DNA of 64,000 bases from Aurantibacter crassamenti (GCF_016811105.1 NZ_JAFBGM010000001.1:2050126-2114125); one strand, 5' to 3'. Positions 53,768 to 62,567 are shown, numbered from the stretch's first letter. The notes: generated by a model from the letters alone, not told the origin. Numbers and translations are program-made.

Positions 53768-55354
53768 ATGAAATATTACCAAACCTATCTGAAATTATTT
53801 GTAATCCTTATTTTATGTGGTTGTGAACCCGATGAGATTACACAGGCTCCTCCTAATATCGTTTTGTTTTTGGTTGATGACATGGGGTGGCAAGATACAT
53901 CGGTAGCTTTTCATGTAGAGCGTACTGATTTCAATGATATATATGAAACTCCAAATATGGAAAGGCTTGCATTAGAGGGAATGAAATTTACCCAAGCCTA
54001 TGCAACTCCCGTGTGCTCACCAAGTAGGGTTAGTTTAATGACGGGTATGAATGCTGCCCGACATAGAGTTACCAATTGGACACTTAAAAAAGACTCAATT
54101 CAGCCCATGGAGGCAAATCATAAAATTCTCAAATTTCCAGAATGGAATGTAAATGGACTAAGTCCAGTTACTGGAATTCCAAGATCGGTTTATGCGAGTC
54201 CCTTACCACAACTACTGCATGATGAAGGTTATTTTACAATACATGCGGGTAAGGCACATTTCGGAGCAATGGATACGCCAGGTGCTGATCCAAAAAACCT
54301 AGGCTTTGATGTGAATATAGCTGGTCATGCTGCAGGTGCCCCAGAGAGTTATTTAGGGATAGAGAATTTTGGAAATGGAAAAAAGGGAAAAGAAAATTGG
54401 GCTGTTCCTGGTTTAGAAAAATATTATGGTGAAGATATTTATCTAACAGAAGCGATTACAAAAGAGGCACTTGTTGCCATGGATTCTGCTGTGGTCACGC
54501 AAAGACCTTTCTTTTTGTATATGGCGCATTATGCAGTGCATACGCCAATAACTGAAGACCCAAGATATTATGAGAAGTATTTAGAAAAAGGTTTAGATTC
54601 AGTTGAAGCCAAGTACGCAAGTATGGTTGAGGGTATGGATAAAAGTCTTGGAGATATCATGGACTATCTAGAAGAAAAAGAAATTGCGGACAATACTATA
54701 ATTCTCTTCATGTCAGACAATGGAGGGCTTAGTGCGCATTCAAGAGCAGGAGAGCCACATACACATAATAAACCACTGAATAGTGGAAAGGGGTCAGTAT
54801 ATGAGGGTGGAATTCGCGAACCAATGTTGGTGAAATGGCCAGAAATTGTAGCACCAAATTCTATGAGTGATGCTCGTGTAATTATAGAAGATTTCTATCC
54901 TACTATTTTAGAAATGGCTCAAATTGAGAATACAGAAACGGTGCAGAAAATTGACGGAAAAAGTTTTGTTTCAGTACTTGAAGGGGAGTTGAAAGATACT
55001 GGTAGATCATTGTTTTGGCATTACCCAAATGAATGGGGTCCTTCTGGGCCAGGTGTTGGTGCAACTAGTGCTGTAAGAAACGGTGGCATGAAATTCATTT
55101 ACTACCATATAGATTCAAAAATGGAACTCTTTGATTTGAATGTAGATATTGGTGAAACGAAAAATTTGATAGAAGAACAGCCAGAAAAAGCTAAAGAATT
55201 GGCAAAAATTTTATCTGATTATTTAAGAGAAGTAGAAGCGCAAATGCCTTCAAAACGAGATACAGGTTTAGTAGTTCCCTATCCTGATGAGGCATTGAAT
55301 TCTGTTAATAAAGATAGCTTGAAAACAGAAATTTTGATACCAGAAAGCGAATGA
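53768..55354 (+). CDS. Second sulfatase lipoprotein (formylglycine type, S1 family)
   Basis: A 528-residue sulfatase with a lipoprotein signal (ILILCGCEPD). The maturation site is C-S-P-S-R at Cys83-Arg87 (PVCSPSRVSLMTGMNAARHR). NIVLFLVDDMGWQDTS begins the fold, MAHYAVHTPI and MSDNGGLSAHSRAG follow, and GKGSVYEGGIREPMLVKWP closes the active site. It differs clearly from the first sulfatase, so the two probably act on different sulfate positions. Its TGA overlaps the ATG of the next gene (ATGA at 55351), which couples their translation. Confidence 0.95.
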   Translation: MKYYQTYLKLFVILILCGCEPDEITQAPPNIVLFLVDDMGWQDTSVAFHVERTDFNDIYETPNMERLALEGMKFTQAYATPVCSPSRVSLMTGMNAARHRVTNWTLKKDSIQPMEANHKILKFPEWNVNGLSPVTGIPRSVYASPLPQLLHDEGYFTIHAGKAHFGAMDTPGADPKNLGFDVNIAGHAAGAPESYLGIENFGNGKKGKENWAVPGLEKYYGEDIYLTEAITKEALVAMDSAVVTQRPFFLYMAHYAVHTPITEDPRYYEKYLEKGLDSVEAKYASMVEGMDKSLGDIMDYLEEKEIADNTIILFMSDNGGLSAHSRAGEPHTHNKPLNSGKGSVYEGGIREPMLVKWPEIVAPNSMSDARVIIEDFYPTILEMAQIENTETVQKIDGKSFVSVLEGELKDTGRSLFWHYPNEWGPSGPGVGATSAVRNGGMKFIYYHIDSKMELFDLNVDIGETKNLIEEQPEKAKELAKILSDYLREVEAQMPSKRDTGLVVPYPDEALNSVNKDSLKTEILIPESE

Positions 55355-57498
55355 GGAATATTCATTTTTTTGCTATTTTTTTGATTGCCAGTTTCTCCGT
55401 TTATGGTCAAACAATAGAGCTGAAAGATTGGCTAATTGATAACACTGGCTATACTTCTTCGGTAACATTAGAAGGTAAAAATCTGATTCTTACCAATGGC
55501 CTTACATTTAGGCAAATTACTATTGAACCCAATGCGGCAACCACAGAATATAAAAATCTAGTAACCGGCGAAACTTATATTCGAAGTATAAAACCAGAAG
55601 CTGAGGTTACTATTAATGATAAGATATATGCAGTTGGTGGCTTAGTTGGCCTCAAAGAGCACGGATATCTTTTGCAAGAATGGATTGATGATTTAAAAGT
55701 AGATCCTACTTCTTTTCGCTTTGAATCGTATGAGATAAAAGATATCACGCAACAATTGAAATGGAATTCTAAAAAGAGATGGAACACAGCTGAAGCAACA
55801 ACACCAAAAGGAAAAGAACTGACCTTGAAATTTGTGCATCCCGCAAAAGAATTAAAAGGCGTGCTCGTATTCGTACATTATGAAATTTATGATGGATTGC
55901 CACTCATTTCTAAACGAATAACGATAGCAAATCAGGGTAATGTTGAAATGGTTTTAAATCGATTTAAAAGTGAAATTCTAGCTTTTCCTGAATTACAAAA
56001 CCCTGTTGAAACACCAGATCAGTGGTTGCGCCCTAATATACACGTTGAAAGTGATTATGCTTTTGGTGGATTTACTTCAGACCAAGCAGACCAAACTACA
56101 CATTGGGTTGAAGATCCGGAATACACTTCACAAGTGAATTGGAAAATGGAAACTCAATGTCTTTTAGAATCAAAACTTCAAGGTGGCCCCAATCAATCAA
56201 TTGCTAAAGGGGAAAATTTTAAAAGTTTCAGAACCTATGAGTTGTTACAAAATGAATATAATAGAGAACGTAATGCTTTAGGTATTCGTAAAATGTATAG
56301 GGTATTGGCACCATGGTCAAGTGAGAATCCTATTTTCATGCATTTAACAACGACAGACCCGAAAGCTGTAAAAACGGCTATTGATCAATGTGTTGAAACA
56401 GGTTATGAAATGGTAATTTTGAGTTTTGGTAGCGGTTTGAATATGGAGGATACTACCGCAACTAATATTAAAAAATTTAAAAAATTAGCTGATTATGCGC
56501 ATAAAAAGGGAATTGAGTTAGGAGGTTATTCGCTTTTTTCAAGTAGAAGTATTAGTGCTGAAGTTGATGTAATTAATAAAGAAACTGGTTTGCCAGGTGG
56601 TACCAAATTTAACAATGCACCCTGTTTAGCAAGTCAATGGGGGCATGATTATCTTGAAAAATTAAAAGTATTTTTTACTAAAACTGGTTTTGATTTATTA
56701 GAACATGATGGTCCATATCCTGGTGATTTTTGTGCTTCAACAACTCACGCATTTCATAAAGGTTATGAAGATTCACAATGGGTACAGTGGTCAATGAGTA
56801 GAAATTTTTATCATTGGTTAAAAGAGAAAGACATTTATTTAAATGCACCTGATTTTTATTTTCTTCAAGGATCTAATAAATGCGGAATTGGATATCGTGA
56901 GGTAAACTGGTCATTGCCTAGAGATCAACAAATAATTTTAGGAAGACAAAATATCTATGATGGTACTTGGAATAAAACACCATCTATGTCTTGGACCTTT
57001 GTGCCACTTACTGAGTATCATGGTGGAGGGGCAGAGGCAACTTTAGAACCACTATCAGAACATCAAGATGCTTATGAAGCACACATGGTTCAGAATTATG
57101 GGGCAGGGGTACAGGCATGTTATCGAGGTCCACGACTTTATGATACCAATGCTACAAAAGCCTTGGTGATTGAGCAGATAAAACACTACAAAAAATATAG
57201 GCAAATACTAAATGCAGATATAATTCATCTGCGCAGGCCTGATGGACGTTCTTGGGATGGTTTTATGCATGTTGATTCGAAATTAAAGAACAAAGGGTTT
57301 GTGTTACTTTTTAATCCTACCCAACAACCAATAAAAGAACAAATTAAGATTCCATTATATTATACAGGGTTGACACAAGAAGCCTTAGTTTCTGAAAATG
57401 GTGGATTGGAAATACCACATCAGCTTAATCGTAATTTTGAAATGGATATTAATGTAAATATTCCTGCGAAATCATATTCTTGGTATTTGATTCGCTAA
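55351..57498 (+). CDS. Exported clan GH-D-like glycoside hydrolase (alpha-galactosidase-type)
   Basis: A 715-residue protein with a Sec signal (SFSVYG/Q). The N-terminal ~330 residues look like a beta-supersandwich as in GH36-type alpha-galactosidases; a TIM barrel follows, with FDLLEHDGPYPGDFC (candidate catalytic Asp in EHDG), GYEDSQWVQWSMSRNFYHWL and YLNAPDFYF. A final beta domain ends in YSWYLIR. This resembles clan D retaining enzymes, but the exact CAZy family and substrate are uncertain; alpha-galactose or an alpha-linked deoxysugar are both possible. It is overlapped by the preceding sulfatase gene and followed after 10 bases by the DUF2911 gene. Confidence 0.7.
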   Translation: MRNIHFFAIFLIASFSVYGQTIELKDWLIDNTGYTSSVTLEGKNLILTNGLTFRQITIEPNAATTEYKNLVTGETYIRSIKPEAEVTINDKIYAVGGLVGLKEHGYLLQEWIDDLKVDPTSFRFESYEIKDITQQLKWNSKKRWNTAEATTPKGKELTLKFVHPAKELKGVLVFVHYEIYDGLPLISKRITIANQGNVEMVLNRFKSEILAFPELQNPVETPDQWLRPNIHVESDYAFGGFTSDQADQTTHWVEDPEYTSQVNWKMETQCLLESKLQGGPNQSIAKGENFKSFRTYELLQNEYNRERNALGIRKMYRVLAPWSSENPIFMHLTTTDPKAVKTAIDQCVETGYEMVILSFGSGLNMEDTTATNIKKFKKLADYAHKKGIELGGYSLFSSRSISAEVDVINKETGLPGGTKFNNAPCLASQWGHDYLEKLKVFFTKTGFDLLEHDGPYPGDFCASTTHAFHKGYEDSQWVQWSMSRNFYHWLKEKDIYLNAPDFYFLQGSNKCGIGYREVNWSLPRDQQIILGRQNIYDGTWNKTPSMSWTFVPLTEYHGGGAEATLEPLSEHQDAYEAHMVQNYGAGVQACYRGPRLYDTNATKALVIEQIKHYKKYRQILNADIIHLRRPDGRSWDGFMHVDSKLKNKGFVLLFNPTQQPIKEQIKIPLYYTGLTQEALVSENGGLEIPHQLNRNFEMDINVNIPAKSYSWYLIR

Positions 57499-57508
57499 AT
57501 TGAGTCTT

Positions 57509-58390
57509 ATGAAAAAAGAGTTGAAGTTATTGTTGGTTATTTTGGTATGTATTACTCCTAATTTGATACTGGCACAGTTTGAATTTCCTTCACCAAGTCC
57601 AAAAGGAAGCATCACACAAATAGTAGGAGATACCAAAGTAGAGGTTGAATACGAAAGACCTTCTGTAAGAGGACGAAAGATTTATGGAGGATTGGTGCCA
57701 TGGAATAAAGTTTGGCGTACGGGAGCTGGAAAATGTACTAAAATCAGTTTTGATAAATCAGTACTAGTGGGTAATCAGCCAATAGAGCCAGGTACATATT
57801 CTTTATTTACGATTCCGAATGAAAAGGAATGGGTAGTTATTATTAATTCTGATACTACATTAAACGGTAGTGGTAATTATAGTCTTGAGAAAGATATAGC
57901 TCGTTTTGTTGTAATACCAGAAAAGTCTGCTCGCTTTTATGAGGCACTTACTATTGATATTGATCTTGTGCCGAACAATGCAAAAGTATATATATCATGG
58001 GCTGATATTTCAATTAATTTTGATATTCATACAGGTATTGACACTAAAACTTTAAAATATATTGATGAACAATTATTGACAGGAAAGTCTAAAGATGTTG
58101 ATGCGTATGGAATGGCTGCTTGGTATCTAGATATGAAAAATATAAGATATAACGACGCGCTTGTTTTAGCTCAGAAAATGATTGATCTAGGAGGAAATGA
58201 ACTTTGGGGAAGAAATATAAAACAAGGTGTTTATGATAAAATGCATTTGTATACTATGGCCTTGGAAGAGATTCAAAAAGGATTGGAGTTTAATAAAAAA
58301 AGAACGTATGCCAAAGGCCAAGAGCATTGGCGTGTAAGAGATATGAAAGTTTGGGAAGAAAGAGCCGAGCAAATAAAAGCAAAACAATAA
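57509..58390 (+). CDS. DUF2911 domain exported protein
   Basis: A 293-residue protein from the ATG at 57509 with a Sec signal (LILAQ). The DUF2911 core is clear: PSPKGSITQIVGDTKVEVEY, VRGRKIYGGLVPWNKVWRTG and PGTYSLFTIPNEKEWVVI. A helical tail with TPR-like elements makes up the last ~90 residues. The family has no established function. Its place between two glycosidases suggests that it is part of the glycan locus, perhaps as an accessory periplasmic protein. Confidence 0.88.
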   Translation: MKKELKLLLVILVCITPNLILAQFEFPSPSPKGSITQIVGDTKVEVEYERPSVRGRKIYGGLVPWNKVWRTGAGKCTKISFDKSVLVGNQPIEPGTYSLFTIPNEKEWVVIINSDTTLNGSGNYSLEKDIARFVVIPEKSARFYEALTIDIDLVPNNAKVYISWADISINFDIHTGIDTKTLKYIDEQLLTGKSKDVDAYGMAAWYLDMKNIRYNDALVLAQKMIDLGGNELWGRNIKQGVYDKMHLYTMALEEIQKGLEFNKKRTYAKGQEHWRVRDMKVWEERAEQIKAKQ

Positions 58391-58439
58391 AATACAATTA
58401 ATGAATATACAATCACATTTAGAAAATTATAAAGTACAT

Positions 58440-60572
58440 ATGAAAGCGATTCTTTTAAGAGTGCCATTACTTTTTATTTTCATTTTATTTTTTTCATGTA
58501 AACAAGTAGAGCCTCCAAAACCAGTAGGGCCATTGCCATCTGAAAGACAGTTGGCTTGGCACGATATGAAATACTATGCATTTGTTCATTTTAATATGAA
58601 CACATTCACAGATATGGAGTGGGGTACAGGAGGTGAAAAACCAGAGCAATTTAACCCCACCGAGTTAGATACGCGACAATGGGCGAAGGTTGCAAAAGAA
58701 GCGGGCATGACTGGCATTATTATAACCGCCAAACACCATGATGGCTTTTGCTTATGGCCTACAAAAACCACTGAACATTCGGTGAAAAATTCACCGTGGA
58801 AGGATGGCAATGGAGATTTAATTAAAGATTTGTCAGAAGCTTGCAAAGAGTATGGTTTAAAATTAGGAATATATCTTTCACCCTGGGATCGGAATGCTTC
58901 TAATTATGGAGAACCGGAGTATGTAGCAGATTTTCATGCGCAATTGCGAGAGCTTTTAACGAACTATGGCGATGTTTTTGAAGTTTGGTTTGATGGTGCA
59001 AATGGTGGTTCAGGGTATTATGGCGGTGCAAATGAAACTCGCAAAATTGATAATAAAACCTATTATGAATGGGATAAAACCCATGCCATTGTACGAGAAC
59101 TACAACCAAATGCAGTAATTTTTAGTGATGGTGGTCCTGATATTCGTTGGGTAGGCACAGAAGAAGGCTGGGCCAATGAAACAAACTGGAGCATTATGAA
59201 ACGTGATGAAATATTCCCAGGTTGGCCTAGGTACGTTGAACTACGATCAGGACATGAAGACGGAACACATTGGCTTCCTGCAGAAGTAAATACTTCAATT
59301 CGCCCAGGTTGGTATTATCATTCAAGAGAAGATCATCAGGTAAAATCATTAGAACGTTTGGTGCGTACCTATTATGAATCAATCGGTAGAAACGGAAATT
59401 TTTTATTGAATCTACCTGTGGATAGTCGTGGTTTAGTTCATGAAAAAGATGTAGAACAATTAATGACACTAAAAACGCAGATTGATAAAGATTTTGCCAA
59501 AGAACTTACAACATCAGGAGCTAAGATTAGTGCTTCAAATGTCCGTGGAAATAGTTCAAACTATGCAGCGGAAAATGCCATTGACGGAAATCCGGAAACC
59601 TATTGGGCTACTGATGATGGGGTAGTGAGTGGCACTCTTACTATTGCATTTGATACACCTACAGAAATAAATCGGCTGTTATTGCAAGAGTACATTCCTT
59701 TAGGGCAGCGTGTAGAAAATTTTATAGTTGAGGCTGAGGTCGACGATCAGTGGATTGAAATTGACGGGCAGACTACCATAGGATTTCGAAGAATTTTACA
59801 ATTTGAAACTATAAAGGCAACAAAGGTTAGAGTTGATTTCAAAATGGCAAAAGGCCCATTAGTTATTTCAAATCTTGAATTATATAGAGCTCCAAATTTT
59901 TTGGTCGCTCCTAAAATTTCAAGAGATGTAAAAGGTATGGTGACTATTTCAGTGCCAGATGAAGAAGTTGAAGTATATTATACGACCGATGGTAGTATTC
60001 CTTCTGAGAATTCTACAAAGTATGAAGCGTCTTTCTTGGTAAATTCTCCCACCACTTTAAAAGTCATTGCGTATGATTCACAAAGTCAAATGCAGACTGA
60101 ACCAGTAACTACTTATTATGATATTCCAAAAGAACCATGGAAAGTACTCACTTCAACAACAGGAGATTTGCGTAAAGCACATTTGTTATTTGATGAAGAC
60201 CCAAATACCTATTGGGCAACGGATTCAAACGTAAAAACCCCGCAAGATGTTTCCATTGATTTAGGAGATACATATTCAATAAAAGGCTTCACGTATTGGC
60301 CAAATCAAGATAGATATCCAACAGGAATAATTACCAACTATGAATTTTTTACCAGCACTAATGGTAAGAATTGGAAGTTAGCTGCAAAAGGAGAATTCTC
60401 GAATATAGTAAACAGTCGCCTTGAGCAGCGCGTTGAATTTAAAAGTACAAAAGCTAGATTTATTAAATTAAGAGGCGTGAAGGTAGATCCTGGCGCTAGT
60501 CATGAAATTTCAGGACAGGTAGCGGACTTTAAAACTTCATACGCTGAAATTGGAGTAATTACAGAAGATTAA
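58440..60572 (+). CDS. GH29 alpha-L-fucosidase with two F5/8C modules
   Basis: About 710 residues from the ATG at 58440 (lipobox ILFFSCKQ; a further ATG at 58401 gives a less lipoprotein-like N-terminus). The GH29 domain (to ~350) has IITAKHHDGFCLWP, LGIYLSPWDRN and the nucleophile Asp185 in VFEVWFDGANG. It is followed by an F5/8 type C (CBM32-like) module with AENAIDGNPETYWAT, a chitobiase-C-terminal-like beta domain (VEVYYTTDGSIPSENS) and a second F5/8 type C module (LLFDEDPNTYWATDS). It should release alpha-L-fucose from glycan ends at the cell surface. Ten bases separate the DUF2911 stop from the nearest in-frame start. Confidence 0.93.
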   Translation: MKAILLRVPLLFIFILFFSCKQVEPPKPVGPLPSERQLAWHDMKYYAFVHFNMNTFTDMEWGTGGEKPEQFNPTELDTRQWAKVAKEAGMTGIIITAKHHDGFCLWPTKTTEHSVKNSPWKDGNGDLIKDLSEACKEYGLKLGIYLSPWDRNASNYGEPEYVADFHAQLRELLTNYGDVFEVWFDGANGGSGYYGGANETRKIDNKTYYEWDKTHAIVRELQPNAVIFSDGGPDIRWVGTEEGWANETNWSIMKRDEIFPGWPRYVELRSGHEDGTHWLPAEVNTSIRPGWYYHSREDHQVKSLERLVRTYYESIGRNGNFLLNLPVDSRGLVHEKDVEQLMTLKTQIDKDFAKELTTSGAKISASNVRGNSSNYAAENAIDGNPETYWATDDGVVSGTLTIAFDTPTEINRLLLQEYIPLGQRVENFIVEAEVDDQWIEIDGQTTIGFRRILQFETIKATKVRVDFKMAKGPLVISNLELYRAPNFLVAPKISRDVKGMVTISVPDEEVEVYYTTDGSIPSENSTKYEASFLVNSPTTLKVIAYDSQSQMQTEPVTTYYDIPKEPWKVLTSTTGDLRKAHLLFDEDPNTYWATDSNVKTPQDVSIDLGDTYSIKGFTYWPNQDRYPTGIITNYEFFTSTNGKNWKLAAKGEFSNIVNSRLEQRVEFKSTKARFIKLRGVKVDPGASHEISGQVADFKTSYAEIGVITED

Positions 60573-60591
60573 TATATTAAAATTGAACATT

Positions 60592-60927
60592 ATGCAGAGA
60601 CAATGCTTGGCACTAGATTTAAAAGATAACCCAGAGCTTATTGAAAAATATGAAGAGTATCATAGAGATGTTTGGCCTGATATATTAACTAGTATAAAAG
60701 AATCAGGTATACAGGAAATGCAAATTTATAGGGTGGGCAATCGAATGTTTATGATTATTGAAGCTGATGATGATTTTTCTTTTGAGAAAAAAGCAATTAT
60801 TGATGCTAAATATGCTGACAATGAAAAATGGGAAGAACTGATGTGGAAGTATCAACAGGCCTTACCCTTTGCCAAACCAGGCGAAAAATGGATGCCAATG
60901 AAAAAGGTTTTTCAAACTGATTTTTAA
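60592..60927 (+). CDS. L-rhamnose / L-fucose mutarotase (DUF718)
   Basis: A 111-residue cytoplasmic protein from the ATG at 60592. It has the DUF718/RhaM-type signature: YEEYHRDVWPDILTSIKESG with the catalytic His, MQIYRVGNRMFMIIEAD and a C-terminal KWMPMKKVFQTDF. It equilibrates the anomers of a 6-deoxy-L-sugar. Next to an alpha-L-fucosidase gene the substrate is most likely L-fucose, and this is the last gene of the run; the bidirectional terminator starts 5 bases after its stop. Confidence 0.92.
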   Translation: MQRQCLALDLKDNPELIEKYEEYHRDVWPDILTSIKESGIQEMQIYRVGNRMFMIIEADDDFSFEKKAIIDAKYADNEKWEELMWKYQQALPFAKPGEKWMPMKKVFQTDF

Positions 60928-60931
60928 AAAA

Positions 60932-60966
60932 AAGAGTGCCGAAAAGAAATGCTTAACGGCACTCTT
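60932..60966 (-). terminator. Bidirectional terminator at the end of the polysaccharide operon
   Basis: AAGAGTGCCG (60932-60941) pairs with CGGCACTCTT (60957-60966). The poly-A tract to its left gives a long T run on the minus strand, so it best ends the small minus-strand gene at 60994; it can also stop the plus-strand operon. Confidence 0.88.
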
Positions 60967-60993
60967 ACAATTATAGTTGTGTTATTTATTGTG

Positions 60994-61125
60994 TTAGAAA
61001 CCGTACGGATTACCTAGTACCTTCATTATAAAGAAAACCGTAATAGAAATAACTAAGCAGCTGATTAAGGCTAGCGTGTCGGCTTTATCAAATTCTTTCT
61101 TAATCTTTATTATAACTGTCTTCAA
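60994..61125 (-). CDS. Small membrane protein (43 residues)
   Basis: From a TTG at 61125 the frame encodes a basic amphipathic start (KTVIIKIKKEFDKADT), one membrane helix (ALISCLVISITVFFIMKVL) and a GNPYGF end. No ATG is available, and the frame stays open upstream, where TTG codons give up to seven more residues (NLLKIYG). It ends 28 bases before a terminator that fits its strand. The family is not known to me; composition and position support a real gene. Confidence 0.6.
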   Translation of the reverse strand: MKTVIIKIKKEFDKADTLALISCLVISITVFFIMKVLGNPYGF

Positions 61126-61354
61126 ACCATATATTTTCAACAAATTTCCGCAGAATTCTGTCTTCTTCTTAAAAAATACGGTAAACGCCTAATAGTGTAG
61201 ATTAATACCAGTAGCATTGTTTTACATCGATGATTTGGTTCTAAAATCGATATAGTTTGTAGAATCTAAAAATATGAACCCCTTACTTCATATAACTGTA
61301 TTTCCCCCGAGCTACAGCTACACTTACATAAAGGGTCCTATAAATTTAACAAGA

Positions 61355-61534
61355 CTATTTTAGCCCTAGTTTATTTAGAATAAAGTTTGAGTTTTGTCTA
61401 TAGCGAATACTAAGACTAAGTAAATAATATAATTCTGTTTCAGTTAGACCAAAATCTTGCTGAATTAATCTCAATTCATTTGAATTTATACCCGCCAACA
61501 ACTGGTTTATTTTGTTTTTAATGGATGAATTCAT
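61355..61534 (-). CDS. Small helical protein (59 residues)
   Basis: Begins with ATG at 61534 and ends with TAG at 61355-61357. The product (MNSSIKNKINQLLAGINSNE..., then LTETELYYLLSLSIRYRQNS) is predicted to be helical and neutral, without membrane segments. I recognise no family. It is one of three small minus-strand genes in a row; no terminator separates it from the membrane protein gene downstream. Confidence 0.55.
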   Translation of the reverse strand: MNSSIKNKINQLLAGINSNELRLIQQDFGLTETELYYLLSLSIRYRQNSNFILNKLGLK

Positions 61535-61700
61535 ACTAGTTTAAAGTTTGAATTAAAATTAGCAGATGATTCATGTAAAAACAATACCCACTATTGGGTA
61601 TTTATTCGGTATTCACGTTATAAGAATTTTCTTAATTTGAAATAAATAGTACAATGTAAGTTGTTGGTAATGAGAATATTGTTGTTTTGTTGAAATAAAA

Positions 61701-61736
61701 TACCCTCAAACTTTGACGAATCAAAATTTGAGGGTA
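61701..61736 (-). terminator. Terminator after the 73-residue small protein gene
   Basis: TACCCTCAAA (61701-61710) pairs with TTTGAGGGTA (61727-61736); on the minus strand a TTTTATTT tract follows. It lies 27 bases past the stop of the gene at 61763-61984. Confidence 0.8.
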
Positions 61737-61762
61737 TCAAATGTAGTTTGACGAAAAAAATG

Positions 61763-61984
61763 TTATGCCGCCGGTCTACCCTTTAGCCTTTTTTCTATTT
61801 TTTTCTTTTTTTCGGTCAATCTTTTCATAATATCCATAAGTTCCGGATCTTTCGTTTCCTTATAGATTTCATTGATTTCTAGAATCAATCTTTTCGCCGC
61901 TCTTGAAGCGACAACTCTATCACTGGTTGACATATTGCTCATCTTCATATTCTCGAGCTCAAGTGCTTCTTTAAGTAATTCCAT
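61763..61984 (-). CDS. Small charged helical protein (73 residues)
   Basis: A 73-residue frame from ATG at 61984 encoding a very charged, helical protein (MELLKEALELENMKM, RVVASRAAKRLILEINEIY, and a Lys-rich end with LTEKKKKIEKRLKGR). No domain is recognised. A terminator follows its stop. The gene order and coding pattern support a real gene; a role in nucleic-acid or protein binding is only a guess. Confidence 0.65.
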   Translation of the reverse strand: MELLKEALELENMKMSNMSTSDRVVASRAAKRLILEINEIYKETKDPELMDIMKRLTEKKKKIEKRLKGRPAA

Positions 61985-62310
61985 TTTATTATAAAATTAA
62001 TGCTATTGCGTTTACTGGCGGAATATAACAAATTGAATTTAATTATTGGTATATAGTGAAAATTTATGTTAACATTAACCAATTGGGGCATGTTTTATCG
62101 CATTTATTGTGAAATTAGGGCTGATTTCATCAGTTTATCAACAATGTAATTCGAAATTTTGTTGGTGAAGCACTAATTTTTAAGTCAGATTTTGTTTAGA
62201 ATACAAATGATTCTGTACAATTGAACACAAATATTATGACTTAAACGGTATGTTTTGAATAAAAATACATATCAAATATGTAGTTGCAATTTTGCAATCA
62301 AAAAATTTTT
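61985..62310. other. Gene-free stretch before a strong terminator
   Basis: About 325 bases without a supportable gene. On the plus strand CAATTTTGCA near 62286-62295 resembles a -7 element placed just before a strong terminator, so any transcript from it would be very short. The 36-base element may be a leader, an attenuator or the end of an unseen small RNA. Confidence 0.35.
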
Positions 62311-62345
62311 AATCCCTTACGGTTTTCCGTAAGGGATTCTTTTTT
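62311..62345 (+). terminator. Strong plus-strand terminator with no visible upstream gene
   Basis: AATCCCTTACGG (62311-62322) pairs with CCGTAAGGGATT (62327-62338) around TTTT, followed by a T run. The nearest upstream genes are on the minus strand, so it must end an unannotated plus-strand transcript or be a remnant. Confidence 0.9.
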
Positions 62346-62402
62346 AATGGTTTTAGGTTTGTTTCAAGAAATTAGTTTCATGCACTTATAACTGGATAAA
62401 AT

Positions 62403-62461
62403 AGGCCGGCTTGCTGGGAAGGGATATTCGGGGGAATTCTTCAATTTGGCAAGTTTGGCCT
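62403..62461 (+). ncRNA. Possible structured small RNA
   Basis: A GC-richer patch between two terminators folds into a long helix: bases 62403-62414 (AGGCCGGCTTGC) pair with 62449-62461 (GCAAGTTTGGCCT), with G-T pairs and one bulged T. A second hairpin inside (ATTC at 62426-62429 with GAAT at 62434-62437) is possible. A perfect 22-bp hairpin plus T run at 62539-62567 would end a plus-strand transcript of 150-200 bases. No protein frame explains the patch. I cannot match it to a known RNA family. Confidence 0.35.
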
Positions 62462-62538
62462 TTACCAAAAAAACATTTGAACTAAATCGTATTTTTTGGC
62501 GTAAAAAGTAACCATTAGTTATACTATAAACCTTGAGA

Positions 62539-62567
62539 AGAACGGTTCTAGAACCGTTCTTTTTTTG
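62539..62567 (+). terminator. Perfect 22-bp palindromic terminator
   Basis: AGAACGGTTCTAGAACCGTTCT at 62539-62560 reads as an 11-bp perfect stem; TTTTTTT follows. It lies downstream of the structured patch and upstream of the TPR gene. Confidence 0.9.
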
